Both the position numbers and the translations under genes were made by a program. Positions 8,630-16,841 of a stretch of 64,000 nt of DNA are shown one piece after another. The notes under the pieces are model-generated. The model saw only the letters and a program-made list of their open reading frames with translations. It ran no database searches and was not told the DNA's origin. Within the stretch, counting starts at the first letter, position 1. Each line of letters opens with the position of its first letter. Source of the stretch: Megasphaera paucivorans (GTDB taxonomy: Bacteria > Bacillota > Negativicutes > Veillonellales > Megasphaeraceae); assembly GCF_900103535.1 (NCBI RefSeq), contig NZ_FNHQ01000006.1, forward strand, positions 1 to 64,000, in the 5' to 3' direction.

Positions 8630-8673
8630 AAAAAAGTAGTTTGTCATATGATTATATGACAAACTACTTTTTT
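8630..8673. terminator. Terminator downstream of the MATE gene
   Basis: A perfect stem with 20-base arms, including flanking A and T runs, and a 4-base loop. Minus-strand transcription from the MATE gene meets a T-run after the stem. The structure is symmetric and could also work from the other side, but no plus-strand gene lies upstream. Confidence 0.9.
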
Positions 8674-8691
8674 ACTCTAACACCCTATATA

Positions 8692-10053
8692 TTACGCACT
8701 TTGTTCAGGAATCATCCGTAATTTTTCTCGTTTAACATCTTGCCGCAAACAAATTCCTGTTACTATAGCTGATGCTAAATCCGACAGAGGGCTTGCCAGC
8801 CATATCCCTAAAAGGCCCAAATAATTTGACAATATATAAATCAAAGGAATAAATACAATAAGCTGACGCAACATACTAAAAATAATAGAATAGACAGGTT
8901 TTCCTGTCGCTTGAAAATAATTGGCTGAAACAATTTGGAATCCTACAATAGGCGACATAAATAGAAAAATACGCATTCCCGGGACACCCATAGAAGCAAG
9001 CAGCGCCGAATTATTAAACACACGAATAATGTTTTGAGGAAAAAATTCAGCGAAAAAAAATCCCATGACGCCTACAAGTACCGCTGCCGTGATCGCCATC
9101 TTCAGAGTTTGCAGTACTCGTTTATACTTACGGGCTCCGTAATTGTAGCCGATAATAGGTTGTGCTCCTTGACTAATTCCCACAATAGGCATCAGAAGAA
9201 GCATCTGCACCCGATTGATAACTCCATACGCGGCAACACCGGTAGTACCGCCAAATAGTTGAATACGAACATTTAAAACAATCATAACCGCGCTCGCCAC
9301 AACCTGCATTAAAAAAGGCGCTATGCCAATACGAAAAATATCTTTTACAATTTCCTTGCGAAGAATCAAACAATGCCAGCGAAATCGCAATATGCCGGGT
9401 CCATATGTAAAATAATATACAACCCATACCGCCGCGGTTGCTTGTGCTAAGATAGTTGCCAAAGCCGCACCTTTTACCCCCCAGCAAATAACAAACACAA
9501 ATAAATAATTCAGTATAATATTAACAACAGCCGCAATAAGCTGTGTTTTAAGGGCTGTATGAGGATCCCCTTGTGCTCGGATAATATTATTGAGCCCAAA
9601 TCCAATATGCATGAATACACTACCCAGAAGAATAATAGAAATAAAATCTTTCGCATAGGGTAAAACGTCAGGTGTAACACCTAAAAAATCAACTAAAATA
9701 AAATCCAAAAAATATAAAAACACTCCTGTCGTAAAAACTAATAAAACGGCGATAAGTGTCAGCGCATTTCCCAATATCATTTCCGCTTCATCACGTTTTT
9801 GTTCTCCAAGACGTAAGGACACCATCGTTCCTGCACCCACACCGACAAGCATCCCCACCGCCATGAGAAACGTCATTACCGGAAAAGCAATAGTGACCGC
9901 CGTTAAAGCAATTTCACCAACTCCCTGTCCCACAAAAATACTATCCACTACATTGTATAAGGCCGTTACTACCATACCTGCAATAGCCGGTATCGAAAAT
10001 CTCCATAACAAAGGGGCAATTCTTTCCTCCCCCAAAAAAGCAGCACTTTCCAT
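8692..10053 (-). CDS. MATE-family multidrug/Na+ efflux protein
   Basis: A 453-residue, twelve-helix MATE protein of the MepA/DinF-like branch. Two homologous halves are visible: the first begins APLLWRFSIPAIAGMVVTALYNVVDSIFVG, the second IFRIGIAPFLMQVVASAV, with GAQPIIGYNYGARKY in the second half matching the NYGA motif of the family. It exports cationic compounds in exchange for Na+ or H+. The substrate is not predictable. It appears monocistronic, ending at a strong hairpin. Confidence 0.9.
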   Translation of the reverse strand: MESAAFLGEERIAPLLWRFSIPAIAGMVVTALYNVVDSIFVGQGVGEIALTAVTIAFPVMTFLMAVGMLVGVGAGTMVSLRLGEQKRDEAEMILGNALTLIAVLLVFTTGVFLYFLDFILVDFLGVTPDVLPYAKDFISIILLGSVFMHIGFGLNNIIRAQGDPHTALKTQLIAAVVNIILNYLFVFVICWGVKGAALATILAQATAAVWVVYYFTYGPGILRFRWHCLILRKEIVKDIFRIGIAPFLMQVVASAVMIVLNVRIQLFGGTTGVAAYGVINRVQMLLLMPIVGISQGAQPIIGYNYGARKYKRVLQTLKMAITAAVLVGVMGFFFAEFFPQNIIRVFNNSALLASMGVPGMRIFLFMSPIVGFQIVSANYFQATGKPVYSIIFSMLRQLIVFIPLIYILSNYLGLLGIWLASPLSDLASAIVTGICLRQDVKREKLRMIPEQSA

Positions 10054-10101
10054 ATATATCCCTATATCCTTCTATCTAAAATGATATAAATCACACCGTA
10101 A

Positions 10102-10704
10102 TTATTTTCGTAATTCCCGCAGCGCTGCCTGCACACGAGCAGTATTAATGGCTTTCGCTTCAGGATCGGCTACACTGACTTTTAAAATACGTTCAGCTTC
10201 TCTCTTAATATGTTTATATAAATTTTTGGGGAAATCCGGACATTCTGTAAGAATCCCTCTGGGAAATACCGCTTCTCCTTCCATCATATACTGCGCCGGG
10301 CACAATAAAGATTTACGGGGATGATACATATCCAAATAGAGATAATCAATAAATTTTCCCGTCGCATTAATAATTTCAAACTTATCAATCGTTCCGTTAA
10401 TATGATCGATTTTATGAAAAAAAATTTTTGCTCCTGTTGTTTTCATACGCAATTTAGATAAATATGTCAATTCTCCCATAGGGCCATTGCAAGGAATAGG
10501 ATTTGCTGCACAATGTCCAAAATCACCGCTGGCCCCCGGAAGCATATCGCACTCCGTTCCGGCAAGAACTTTTTCTTTTAAATTTCTTGAAAGGCATTCA
10601 TTTTGCAATTTTTCCGAATTAAATAACATATATGCATCATCATAAATCTGTTCCGCTCTTGTTTTTGTCATATCTGCACCAAAAAATTTTTCCATAAATC
10701 CCAT
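10102..10704 (-). CDS. Conserved-looking protein of unknown function
   Basis: A 200-residue soluble protein I cannot assign. The start is the ATG before GFMEKFFG, with GGGAGG upstream; a frame five codons longer overlaps that site. Cysteines cluster around the motif GHCAANPIPCNGP near residue 70, and a further pair occurs in LLCPAQ and LTECPDF. The C-terminus is basic and helical. No signal peptide or membrane segment. It lies between the MATE gene and a flavodoxin-like gene on the same strand, separated from the latter by a terminator. Confidence 0.6.
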   Translation of the reverse strand: MGFMEKFFGADMTKTRAEQIYDDAYMLFNSEKLQNECLSRNLKEKVLAGTECDMLPGASGDFGHCAANPIPCNGPMGELTYLSKLRMKTTGAKIFFHKIDHINGTIDKFEIINATGKFIDYLYLDMYHPRKSLLCPAQYMMEGEAVFPRGILTECPDFPKNLYKHIKREAERILKVSVADPEAKAINTARVQAALRELRK

Positions 10705-10827
10705 AACAAATCCTCCCATACATACGCCATCATTCTATGACGGTCTATACACTCTATATAATATTATAAGGCTTATAATTTTTTCTGTCGAGATACTCCC
10801 TACAAGGCTCCCTATATTAAAAACATT

Positions 10828-10874
10828 AAAAAGATGCCTGGTCATGATAGTAAAATCTGACCAGGCATCTTTTT
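10828..10874 (-). terminator. Terminator of the flavodoxin-like gene
   Basis: A stem with 17-base arms (AAAAAGATGCCTGGTCA and its complement) around a 13-base loop, with T-runs on both sides. It lies 25 bases after the stop of the flavodoxin-like gene. Confidence 0.9.
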
Positions 10875-10898
10875 GATGTATCCCTATGAGATCAATAC

Positions 10899-11522
10899 TC
10901 AGCGAATAAAATTCGTCGGCTGCCGCTCTTCATAATACGGTTCATCAATTCCTGCATTGCGCCCTGTCTCTATACACTTCAAGAGCCATGCCATGTTTTC
11001 CCCAAGGGTACGCATAGTCTGCAATCCTTCCAAATCTTTTCGAGCTTCTTCTGCTGTGTTTCCATGAATTTGATTCCAATATTGCGAGGGTACAATAGGC
11101 ATATTATTCATACCAAAATATTTATTGAGCTGGTCATATGCGGCACTCGCCCCGCCACGGCGACATGAAACGACAGCTGCCGCCGGTTTTTTAGCAAACC
11201 GGTGAGATGCTGAAAACATAAGCCTATCCATCAAGGCCGTGATTTGTCCGCTGGCCCCGGCGTAATATACGGGGGATCCAACCACAAGACCGTCTATTCC
11301 ATCAGCCTTCTCCGCAATTGTATTAACAGCATCATCAAATACACATTTTCCCAGTGAAAAACATTTTCGGCAAGCAATACAGCCTTGAACGGGCTGTACT
11401 CCAATCCAAAATATTTCCGTCTCAACACCGCGTTTATGTAGCGTTTTTTCTACTTCCCGCAAAGCGGTATACGTACATCCTGCTCGATGCGGACTGCCAT
11501 TGATAAGCAAAACCTTCATCAT
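10899..11522 (-). CDS. Flavodoxin-family NAD(P)H-dependent oxidoreductase
   Basis: About 208 residues with the FMN-binding P-loop LLINGSPHRAGCTY at residues 4-17 and the second FMN loop GSPVYYAGASGQ near residue 80. A cysteine cluster GCIACRKCFSLGKC near residue 50 is typical of the iron-sulfur flavoprotein (Isf-like) or multimeric flavodoxin branch used by anaerobes. Whether a cluster is bound is inference. The start is one of two adjacent ATG codons behind GGGAGGG. Monogenic. The physiological electron partner is not indicated by the neighbours. Confidence 0.85.
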   Translation of the reverse strand: MMKVLLINGSPHRAGCTYTALREVEKTLHKRGVETEIFWIGVQPVQGCIACRKCFSLGKCVFDDAVNTIAEKADGIDGLVVGSPVYYAGASGQITALMDRLMFSASHRFAKKPAAAVVSCRRGGASAAYDQLNKYFGMNNMPIVPSQYWNQIHGNTAEEARKDLEGLQTMRTLGENMAWLLKCIETGRNAGIDEPYYEERQPTNFIR

Positions 11523-11619
11523 AATCCCTCCCAGCAAATACTATATTCGTCGTTATATTTTCATTATACTATTTCACGTCAAGGGTACATGATGCGTTGA
11601 TAAACGTACATTCTTTTTA

Positions 11620-12612
11620 TCACATAATCCCCCAAAAATGCTGCATAATCAAGGACATCACGGCAACACAGAACCAAGTTGTCAATCCTAATACAATAGG
11701 CCGTATTCCATTTTTTACCAAACTCTTTAAATTTGTATTGAGACCGATGGCAACCATCGCTACGATAATAAAAAATTTTCCTGCATTGCCTAATACATGC
11801 GACCATGCCATCGGAAGTATTCCTGTTGTGTTTATAATAGAAGCGGCAACAAACCATAAAATAAACCATGGGAAAATTTTTTTGATTTCAAATTGACCAT
11901 TTTGATTTTTCTTGCGATGTGCCATAAAAACTGCCATAATAACACACACAGGGACAATCATCAAAGCCCGGGTAAGCTTAACAATCGTGGCATAGTTTCC
12001 TGCATCCGCACTATAAGAGTATCCTGCCGCAACAACACTGGAGGTATCGTTGATTGCTGTACCGGCCCACATACCGAATCCCATATCGCTCATTCCCATT
12101 ACATGCCCTAAAAAAGGGAATAAAAATACAGCAATAATATTAAATAAAAAAATAGTGGAAATCGAAAAAATAATATCCTTATCTTTGGCTCCGATAACCG
12201 GTGCCACTGCCGCAATGGCCGAACCGCCGCATATACCCGTCCCTGCCCCAATAAGAATCGTCGTACCAAAATCCAAATGTAATAGCTTTCCCATTCCGTA
12301 AGCAACAGCAAAAGAAGTCAATAACGTAAAAATCATAACAGAAAACGATGTACCGCCAATTGCAATTACATTGAAAAGATTCATTTCAAATCCTAATAGA
12401 ATAATTGAGTACTGAAGAATCTTTTTTCCCGTAAAACGAATCCCCGGTTCAAATGATACGGGGCGTGTAATACCTGCCAATATAATTCCTAATAAAATAC
12501 CGAATACCGGTCCCCCTATAATAGGAAAATATATTCCTAAAAAATAAGCAGGCAACGCTAACACTGCTGATAACAAAATACCTTTCACATTTTCCTTTTG
12601 CAATAAAGCCAC
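11620..12612 (-). CDS. YeiH/UPF0324-family putative sulfite/sulfate exporter
   Basis: A 330-residue, roughly ten-helix membrane protein of the YeiH family, recognisable from GPVFGILLGIILAG, LLGFEMNLFNVIAIGG, GTGICGGSAIAAVAPVI and GMWAGTAINDTSSVVAAGYSY. In enterobacteria yeiH is paired divergently with the LysR regulator gene yeiE and the pair has been tied to sulfite stress. The same divergent arrangement is seen here with the next gene. Export of sulfite or a related anion is the working annotation; transport has not been firmly established for the family. Confidence 0.85.
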   Translation of the reverse strand: MALLQKENVKGILLSAVLALPAYFLGIYFPIIGGPVFGILLGIILAGITRPVSFEPGIRFTGKKILQYSIILLGFEMNLFNVIAIGGTSFSVMIFTLLTSFAVAYGMGKLLHLDFGTTILIGAGTGICGGSAIAAVAPVIGAKDKDIIFSISTIFLFNIIAVFLFPFLGHVMGMSDMGFGMWAGTAINDTSSVVAAGYSYSADAGNYATIVKLTRALMIVPVCVIMAVFMAHRKKNQNGQFEIKKIFPWFILWFVAASIINTTGILPMAWSHVLGNAGKFFIIVAMVAIGLNTNLKSLVKNGIRPIVLGLTTWFCVAVMSLIMQHFWGIM

Positions 12613-12720
12613 CTCATTTAAACATATTTTCAGGTTAATTTCTGCCTGACTATTTTTTCATCAGTTCGTAGTGTACCACTTGTATTTCTATATGTAAAAT
12701 AGTATTATTTAATTAATTTA

Positions 12721-12736
12721 ATAGGTATATACCTAT
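12721..12736. promoter_or_regulatory. Perfect 16-bp palindrome between yeiH-type gene and lysR
   Basis: ATAGGTATATACCTAT is a perfect palindrome just upstream of the lysR ribosome site (AAAGGAGG), inside the divergent intergenic region. Its position suggests an operator for autoregulation and control of the exporter by the LysR protein. Confidence 0.45.
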
Positions 12737-12754
12737 ACAAAAGGAGGCATTCGT

Positions 12755-13648
12755 ATGACGCTGCGTCATTTACATATTTTTATCTGTGTTTGTGAAGAAT
12801 CAAACATGACAAAAGCAGCCACCAGGCTTCACATGTCTCAACCTTCTATCAGTCAGGCTATACGGGAATTAGAAGAACATTACAGTGTGCATTTATTTGA
12901 ACGTCTGGGACACCGCCTTATCATAACTTCTGCTGGAGACTGTCTTCGCTCGTATGCCTCCGCCATGGTTCGTCTTGATATGCAAATCGAATCTGCCATG
13001 AAAGATTTCGGCAAAAAAAGTATGCCTCGTGTGGGAGCTAGTATTACAATCGGGGAATCTTTTCTTGTTGAACTGTTGCAATATACAAAAGAAAGACATC
13101 CTGAATTTTCTATTTTTTCTGAAATCCACAACACAACAGAGCTGGAATCCATGTTATTTGCCGATACAATAGATTTAGCATTGGTAGAGGGCTCTATTCA
13201 GTCAGATTATATTACAGTCATTCCTTTTATGGTGGATGACCTGAGTTTTATCTGTTCGTGCGAAAATCCGCTCGCCAAAACAACCCCTATTTCCGTACAT
13301 GATTTACAACAACAAAAATTTTTTATCCGGGAAGCAGGCAGCGGAACGCGTGATCTTTTTGAACGTGTCATGAACGCAAACCACATTACTTATGAAATTG
13401 CCGGTGTATATAACAATGCCGAAAGTCTAAAAAAAGCAGTCGCTGCCAATTTAGGCATCAGTGTTATTTCCCGACGCGCTGTTTGGGAAGAAGTAAAACA
13501 AAAAAAATTATCGCTGTTTTCCATAGATGGCTTAACTTTTCAGCGAACTTTTCGCATTGCTTACCACAAAGATAAATATGTAACCCCTCAGTTGCAAAAA
13601 ATCATTACTGCCTGTCATGATTTAGGCCAAATTGACGACTTCTATTGA
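12755..13648 (+). CDS. LysR-family transcriptional regulator (YeiE/CysL-like)
   Basis: A 297-residue LysR regulator with an N-terminal winged helix (MTLRHLHIFICVCEESNMTK, then QPSISQAIRELEEHY) and a periplasmic-binding-like effector domain from about residue 90. Motifs SGTRDLFERVM and NLGISVISRRAV in the effector domain fit the CysL/YeiE/CbbR branch that senses small anions or metabolites. It is divergent from the YeiH-type exporter, the classic LysR arrangement, so it probably activates that gene in response to its substrate. AAAGGAGG precedes the start. The co-inducer is unknown. Confidence 0.88.
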   Translation: MTLRHLHIFICVCEESNMTKAATRLHMSQPSISQAIRELEEHYSVHLFERLGHRLIITSAGDCLRSYASAMVRLDMQIESAMKDFGKKSMPRVGASITIGESFLVELLQYTKERHPEFSIFSEIHNTTELESMLFADTIDLALVEGSIQSDYITVIPFMVDDLSFICSCENPLAKTTPISVHDLQQQKFFIREAGSGTRDLFERVMNANHITYEIAGVYNNAESLKKAVAANLGISVISRRAVWEEVKQKKLSLFSIDGLTFQRTFRIAYHKDKYVTPQLQKIITACHDLGQIDDFY

Positions 13649-13669
13649 CAGATACTAACTTGTACTTTA

Positions 13670-13713
13670 TAATTTATCCAGTAAATAATAACTATTATTC
13701 ATTGGATAAATTA
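13670..13713 (+). promoter_or_regulatory. Long imperfect inverted repeat upstream of the zinc-ribbon gene
   Basis: TAATTTATCCA and its exact complement flank an inner AATAAT/ATTATT pair, giving a long AT-rich stem between lysR and the small zinc-ribbon gene. It lacks a T-run, so it is a weak candidate terminator for lysR; it could be a leader hairpin. It ends just before the ribosome site GGAGATG. Confidence 0.35.
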
Positions 13714-13730
13714 ATTACGGAGATGATAGA

Positions 13731-13946
13731 ATGCTCTGTCCCAGATGCCAAAAGCAATTACCCCCCAGCAACGATGAATGTCCTTTTTGCGGTTACAAAA
13801 TCAATGTCGAAAGTTTGTTAAAAAATGCTTTTCCCGATTGTGAAGAGGGGAAAGGATTGAATTCCTTAAACGGAAGAACATCTGCTGTTCTTATTGTTTT
13901 AATCATTGCAATGGTTTCTTTCGCTGCGTATATAGCGCTAAATTAA
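13731..13946 (+). CDS. Small zinc-ribbon membrane protein
   Basis: A 71-residue protein with an N-terminal zinc ribbon (MLCPRCQKQ, then ECPFCGYKI: two CxxC knuckles) and one C-terminal membrane helix (VLIVLIIAMVSFAAYIA). GGAGATG lies upstream at good spacing and a strong terminator follows, supporting a real gene. Such tail-anchored zinc ribbons are common in Firmicutes; the function is unknown. Confidence 0.7.
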   Translation: MLCPRCQKQLPPSNDECPFCGYKINVESLLKNAFPDCEEGKGLNSLNGRTSAVLIVLIIAMVSFAAYIALN

Positions 13947-13960
13947 TATATACAATAAGT

Positions 13961-14005
13961 AAAACACCGGCATTTTTCTTTTATGAAAGAAATGCCGGTG
14001 TTTTT
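13961..14005. terminator. Bidirectional terminator
   Basis: AAAACACCGGCATTT pairs with its complement around a 14-base loop, with T-runs in both directions. It ends the zinc-ribbon gene and can also stop transcription from the CoA-transferase gene on the other strand. Confidence 0.9.
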
Positions 14006-14071
14006 AGTATATTCGTTTTTATATACAACGCATCCTGGTTCTGTAACCACCACTATTTTTTAGTATATAGA

Positions 14072-15409
14072 TTACCAAATCATATATTTTTCCGCTTCTT
14101 GACGAAGCCAATCTCGAAAATCAGGATGTGCAATTTCAATCAAAGCTTCTACTCTTTCTCGTACATTAAGACCGCGCAGCCATGCGACACCATATTCAGT
14201 AACAACATAATCCGTATCATTGCGTGAAGTTGTTACTGCTGCTCCTGGTGCCAAAAACGGCACTATTTTTGAATGAAGCATTTCCTGTCCGTTTGCATCT
14301 TTTGTCATGTATGTCGAATGCATGGCAATAATAGATTTCCCTTCATTTGACATTTGCGCTCCCTGCACCGTTTCCGACTGTCCGCCGGTTCCAGACCATT
14401 GCAGATTTCCGACTGTTTCTGATGCACATTGCCCTGTCAAATCAACTTCCAGAGTAGCATTGATAGAAACAAATTTATTATTTTTACCGATTGTATAGGG
14501 ATCATTGGTAAATGTACAAGATTTAAAAAGAATAGATGGATTATTGTCAATATAATCATATAACTTCTGTGTTCCCATTGTAAAAGAACAAACAGAATAC
14601 CCATTCAGCAATCCTTTTTGTGAATTATCAACAGCACCACACTCGATAAGATCGACCATTGTTTCTGTAAACATTTCAGTATGTATCCCTAAATGTTTTT
14701 TTGTACGCAGTTCATGTGCCACAGCATTAGGTATATTGCCGATTCCCAGCTGAATAGTGGAGCCATCTTCAATTAATGCTGCAATATGCTTGCCAATCAT
14801 TGCATCCACTTCTGTATAGGGTGCAATGTTAGCAATCGGAATAGCACGATCAGATTCAACGACAGCTGCCACTTCTGAAATGTGAACCTGTGTGTCTCCA
14901 AATGTCCGGGGGAAATTCGGATTTACTTCTAAAATGGCTATCGCACCTTGGTTAATAAGATCACGTTCATAAATAGCGCTGATGGAAAGAGATAAATATC
15001 CGTGTTTATCCATAGGAGATACGGTTGCCAAAACAACGGGCCGGCGTTTTTCATACCGAACTCTGCGATCTATCGTTTTGCGAAGAATCGAAGTAGAACT
15101 CTGTGGAATATCACTTGTTAATTTTTCTTTTTGAGATTGTCTGCAAGCTCCAGAAAAAAACCAACCGTTATGTGTCATGACACCTTTCATTTCCTGATCG
15201 TGAAGCCATGGATAATCTTTCAACGGCAAACAGGTATTTAAAATAGTATTTTTAACTCCTGTTTTTTTCAAATATTGCATTTTATCCAATATAGCGGCTG
15301 GTTCTCCGGCTGCCTGCGCACTAAAAATATAATCATTGTCTTGAATCAGTTCTAAGGCCTGTTCTGCTGTCATTAATTTTTGTGCATACATTGCTTCCTG
15401 CATTGTCAT
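14072..15409 (-). CDS. Acetyl-CoA hydrolase/CoA-transferase family protein (4-hydroxybutyrate/butyrate:acetate type)
   Basis: A 445-residue class I CoA-transferase of the Cat2/AbfT/butyryl-CoA:acetate group. Seen are the glycine-rich oxyanion loop LGIGNIPNAV near residue 225 and GIHTEMFTE near 245, where Glu245 matches the catalytic glutamate that forms the CoA thioester. It transfers CoA between an acyl-CoA (often acetyl-CoA) and a carboxylate; acceptor specificity cannot be read from sequence. GGGGAGG precedes the start. It lies 35 bases after an MFS transporter gene in the same direction, so the pair likely imports and activates the same carboxylate. Confidence 0.88.
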   Translation of the reverse strand: MTMQEAMYAQKLMTAEQALELIQDNDYIFSAQAAGEPAAILDKMQYLKKTGVKNTILNTCLPLKDYPWLHDQEMKGVMTHNGWFFSGACRQSQKEKLTSDIPQSSTSILRKTIDRRVRYEKRRPVVLATVSPMDKHGYLSLSISAIYERDLINQGAIAILEVNPNFPRTFGDTQVHISEVAAVVESDRAIPIANIAPYTEVDAMIGKHIAALIEDGSTIQLGIGNIPNAVAHELRTKKHLGIHTEMFTETMVDLIECGAVDNSQKGLLNGYSVCSFTMGTQKLYDYIDNNPSILFKSCTFTNDPYTIGKNNKFVSINATLEVDLTGQCASETVGNLQWSGTGGQSETVQGAQMSNEGKSIIAMHSTYMTKDANGQEMLHSKIVPFLAPGAAVTTSRNDTDYVVTEYGVAWLRGLNVRERVEALIEIAHPDFRDWLRQEAEKYMIW

Positions 15410-15444
15410 AATAATTCCTCCCCAATAAACATTATACAGTAAAT

Positions 15445-16668
15445 TTATTTATTACTTTTTTCTTTTTTTGATTTTCCTGTTTCAGGTAACAGAAATGATC
15501 CAAAAAAAGCGGTTGCACTGACTACAACAGCAACAGTCAGTCCTGTTGCATATCCTGATTTATCAATAACCATGCCAATGATAAAAAATACAATGGTTTC
15601 AATAATATAAGCCAACGCCCAAAAAATGCCCATAATTTTAGTCAGCTTAACAGGCGTCATATTTGGCAGTTCCTGTGGTATCATAAACAAGCTGGTTACA
15701 GGAATAAACATAAGATTCCCTATCGCAAAGGCTGCTGCTAACGCGATAAAACCATTTGTTGTCGTAAACATCAGCACACCAGCTGCAGTAAGAAGAAATC
15801 CACATATGCGTATAACCGGCAGCCGTTTGAAGTATACTTTAGATAATAAAATGGTAATGATCGTACCAACAATACCTCCAAAAGCAACTACGACACTTAA
15901 TGTTTTAGAACTAATAACAGTTGTCCCTGATATAGGAAAAATATTGAGCAGTACAATATAAAATGTCAAAATTCCCGAATAGGTAAATGGCAAAATCCAA
16001 TTGTTTTTTTGTTTTAAAGCGGTCCTGAAAGAATATTCTTCCTTTACTACATTATTTTCTCTTGAATTGCTCGCAGTATTCAATGCAAAATCCTGCCCCA
16101 CCAGAAGCCATAATAAAAATAAAACGCCGCTGATGCCGGCAAAGAATCCCATACTGGCCTGCCAAGTCTGCATAACTGCAATAACAGGACCAACAACCAA
16201 CATCGCCAGCATACCTCCGACATTATATGCGACACTATTAAGAGCATTGACAGTAGGACGTGTTTCTGGTTTAAAATAATTGATTACAACCGGACTAAAA
16301 TAGACTACATAAACAGCTCCCCCAAACCCCATAATAAAGCGGCCTAATACAAATGCCCAATATTGAGGTGACAAAACAGCAACAAGGCTGCCAATCACGA
16401 TCATAAAAGATCCTAACCCAATAGCTTTTCTTGGCAGTAGTTTGATCAATAATCCTGCTGCACAAAAATTACCAATAATTTTCGCTACTGTAATGGAGTT
16501 AGAAATAAAAGTTGCCGACATAAATGAATCCAACTGAAAATATTTCATAATCTGAGGCGTTAATGTACTTCCTGCAATCCAATTGACAGCAAATAATGCA
16601 TAGGTAAGAAACATAACTAATTCAATTATATTTGCTTTTGTTGATGAAACTCGTTGTTCTTCAAACAT
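15445..16668 (-). CDS. MFS transporter, probable carboxylate carrier
   Basis: A 407-residue twelve-helix MFS protein. The start is the ATG before FEEQRVSS, with GAGGAGGAT upstream; a 31-codon longer frame runs through the promoter and is rejected. TM segments begin at ELVMFLTYALFAVNWIAG, and the MFS A-like loop appears as LLIKLLPRKAIGLGS. It is first in a two-gene operon with the CoA-transferase. Its promoter carries 11-bp-spaced repeats adjacent to the STAND/BTAD regulator gene. Cargo is inferred, not seen: likely a short organic acid. Confidence 0.85.
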   Translation of the reverse strand: MFEEQRVSSTKANIIELVMFLTYALFAVNWIAGSTLTPQIMKYFQLDSFMSATFISNSITVAKIIGNFCAAGLLIKLLPRKAIGLGSFMIVIGSLVAVLSPQYWAFVLGRFIMGFGGAVYVVYFSPVVINYFKPETRPTVNALNSVAYNVGGMLAMLVVGPVIAVMQTWQASMGFFAGISGVLFLLWLLVGQDFALNTASNSRENNVVKEEYSFRTALKQKNNWILPFTYSGILTFYIVLLNIFPISGTTVISSKTLSVVVAFGGIVGTIITILLSKVYFKRLPVIRICGFLLTAAGVLMFTTTNGFIALAAAFAIGNLMFIPVTSLFMIPQELPNMTPVKLTKIMGIFWALAYIIETIVFFIIGMVIDKSGYATGLTVAVVVSATAFFGSFLLPETGKSKKEKSNK

Positions 16669-16751
16669 AAATATCCTCCTCTCAAATACACTGCTATAAA
16701 AGACATCCGACACTATCCGCGGAATAATTTCCAGATGCTTTTCGTGTATTA

Positions 16752-16794
16752 AGTATAACAAGGAGGAGTTACGTATAAGTTACACAACCGTTAC
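16752..16794 (-). promoter_or_regulatory. SARP-type promoter of the MFS/CoA-transferase operon with three 11-bp-spaced repeats
   Basis: On the minus strand GTAAC occurs three times at exact 11-base intervals (complement starts at 16768, 16779 and 16790). With one flanking base each side they read TGTAACG, TGTAACT and CGTAACT. The last copy is followed after nine bases by TATACT, a good -10 box, and there is no good -35 box. Streptomyces SARP/BTAD activators bind heptamer direct repeats every 11 bases, with the last about 8 bases from the -10, which is this layout. The BTAD protein gene lies immediately upstream. Confidence 0.7.
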
Positions 16795-16840
16795 AAAAAA
16801 GAACTGTCCTTTAATTTTTTCTAAAGGACAGTTCTTTTTT
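16795..16840 (-). terminator. Terminator of the STAND/BTAD regulator gene
   Basis: A stem with 19-base arms, including A and T runs, around AAAAAGAACTGTCCTTTA. It begins immediately after the regulator stop codon and directly abuts the repeat-bearing promoter of the next operon. Confidence 0.9.
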
Positions 16841-16841
16841 C

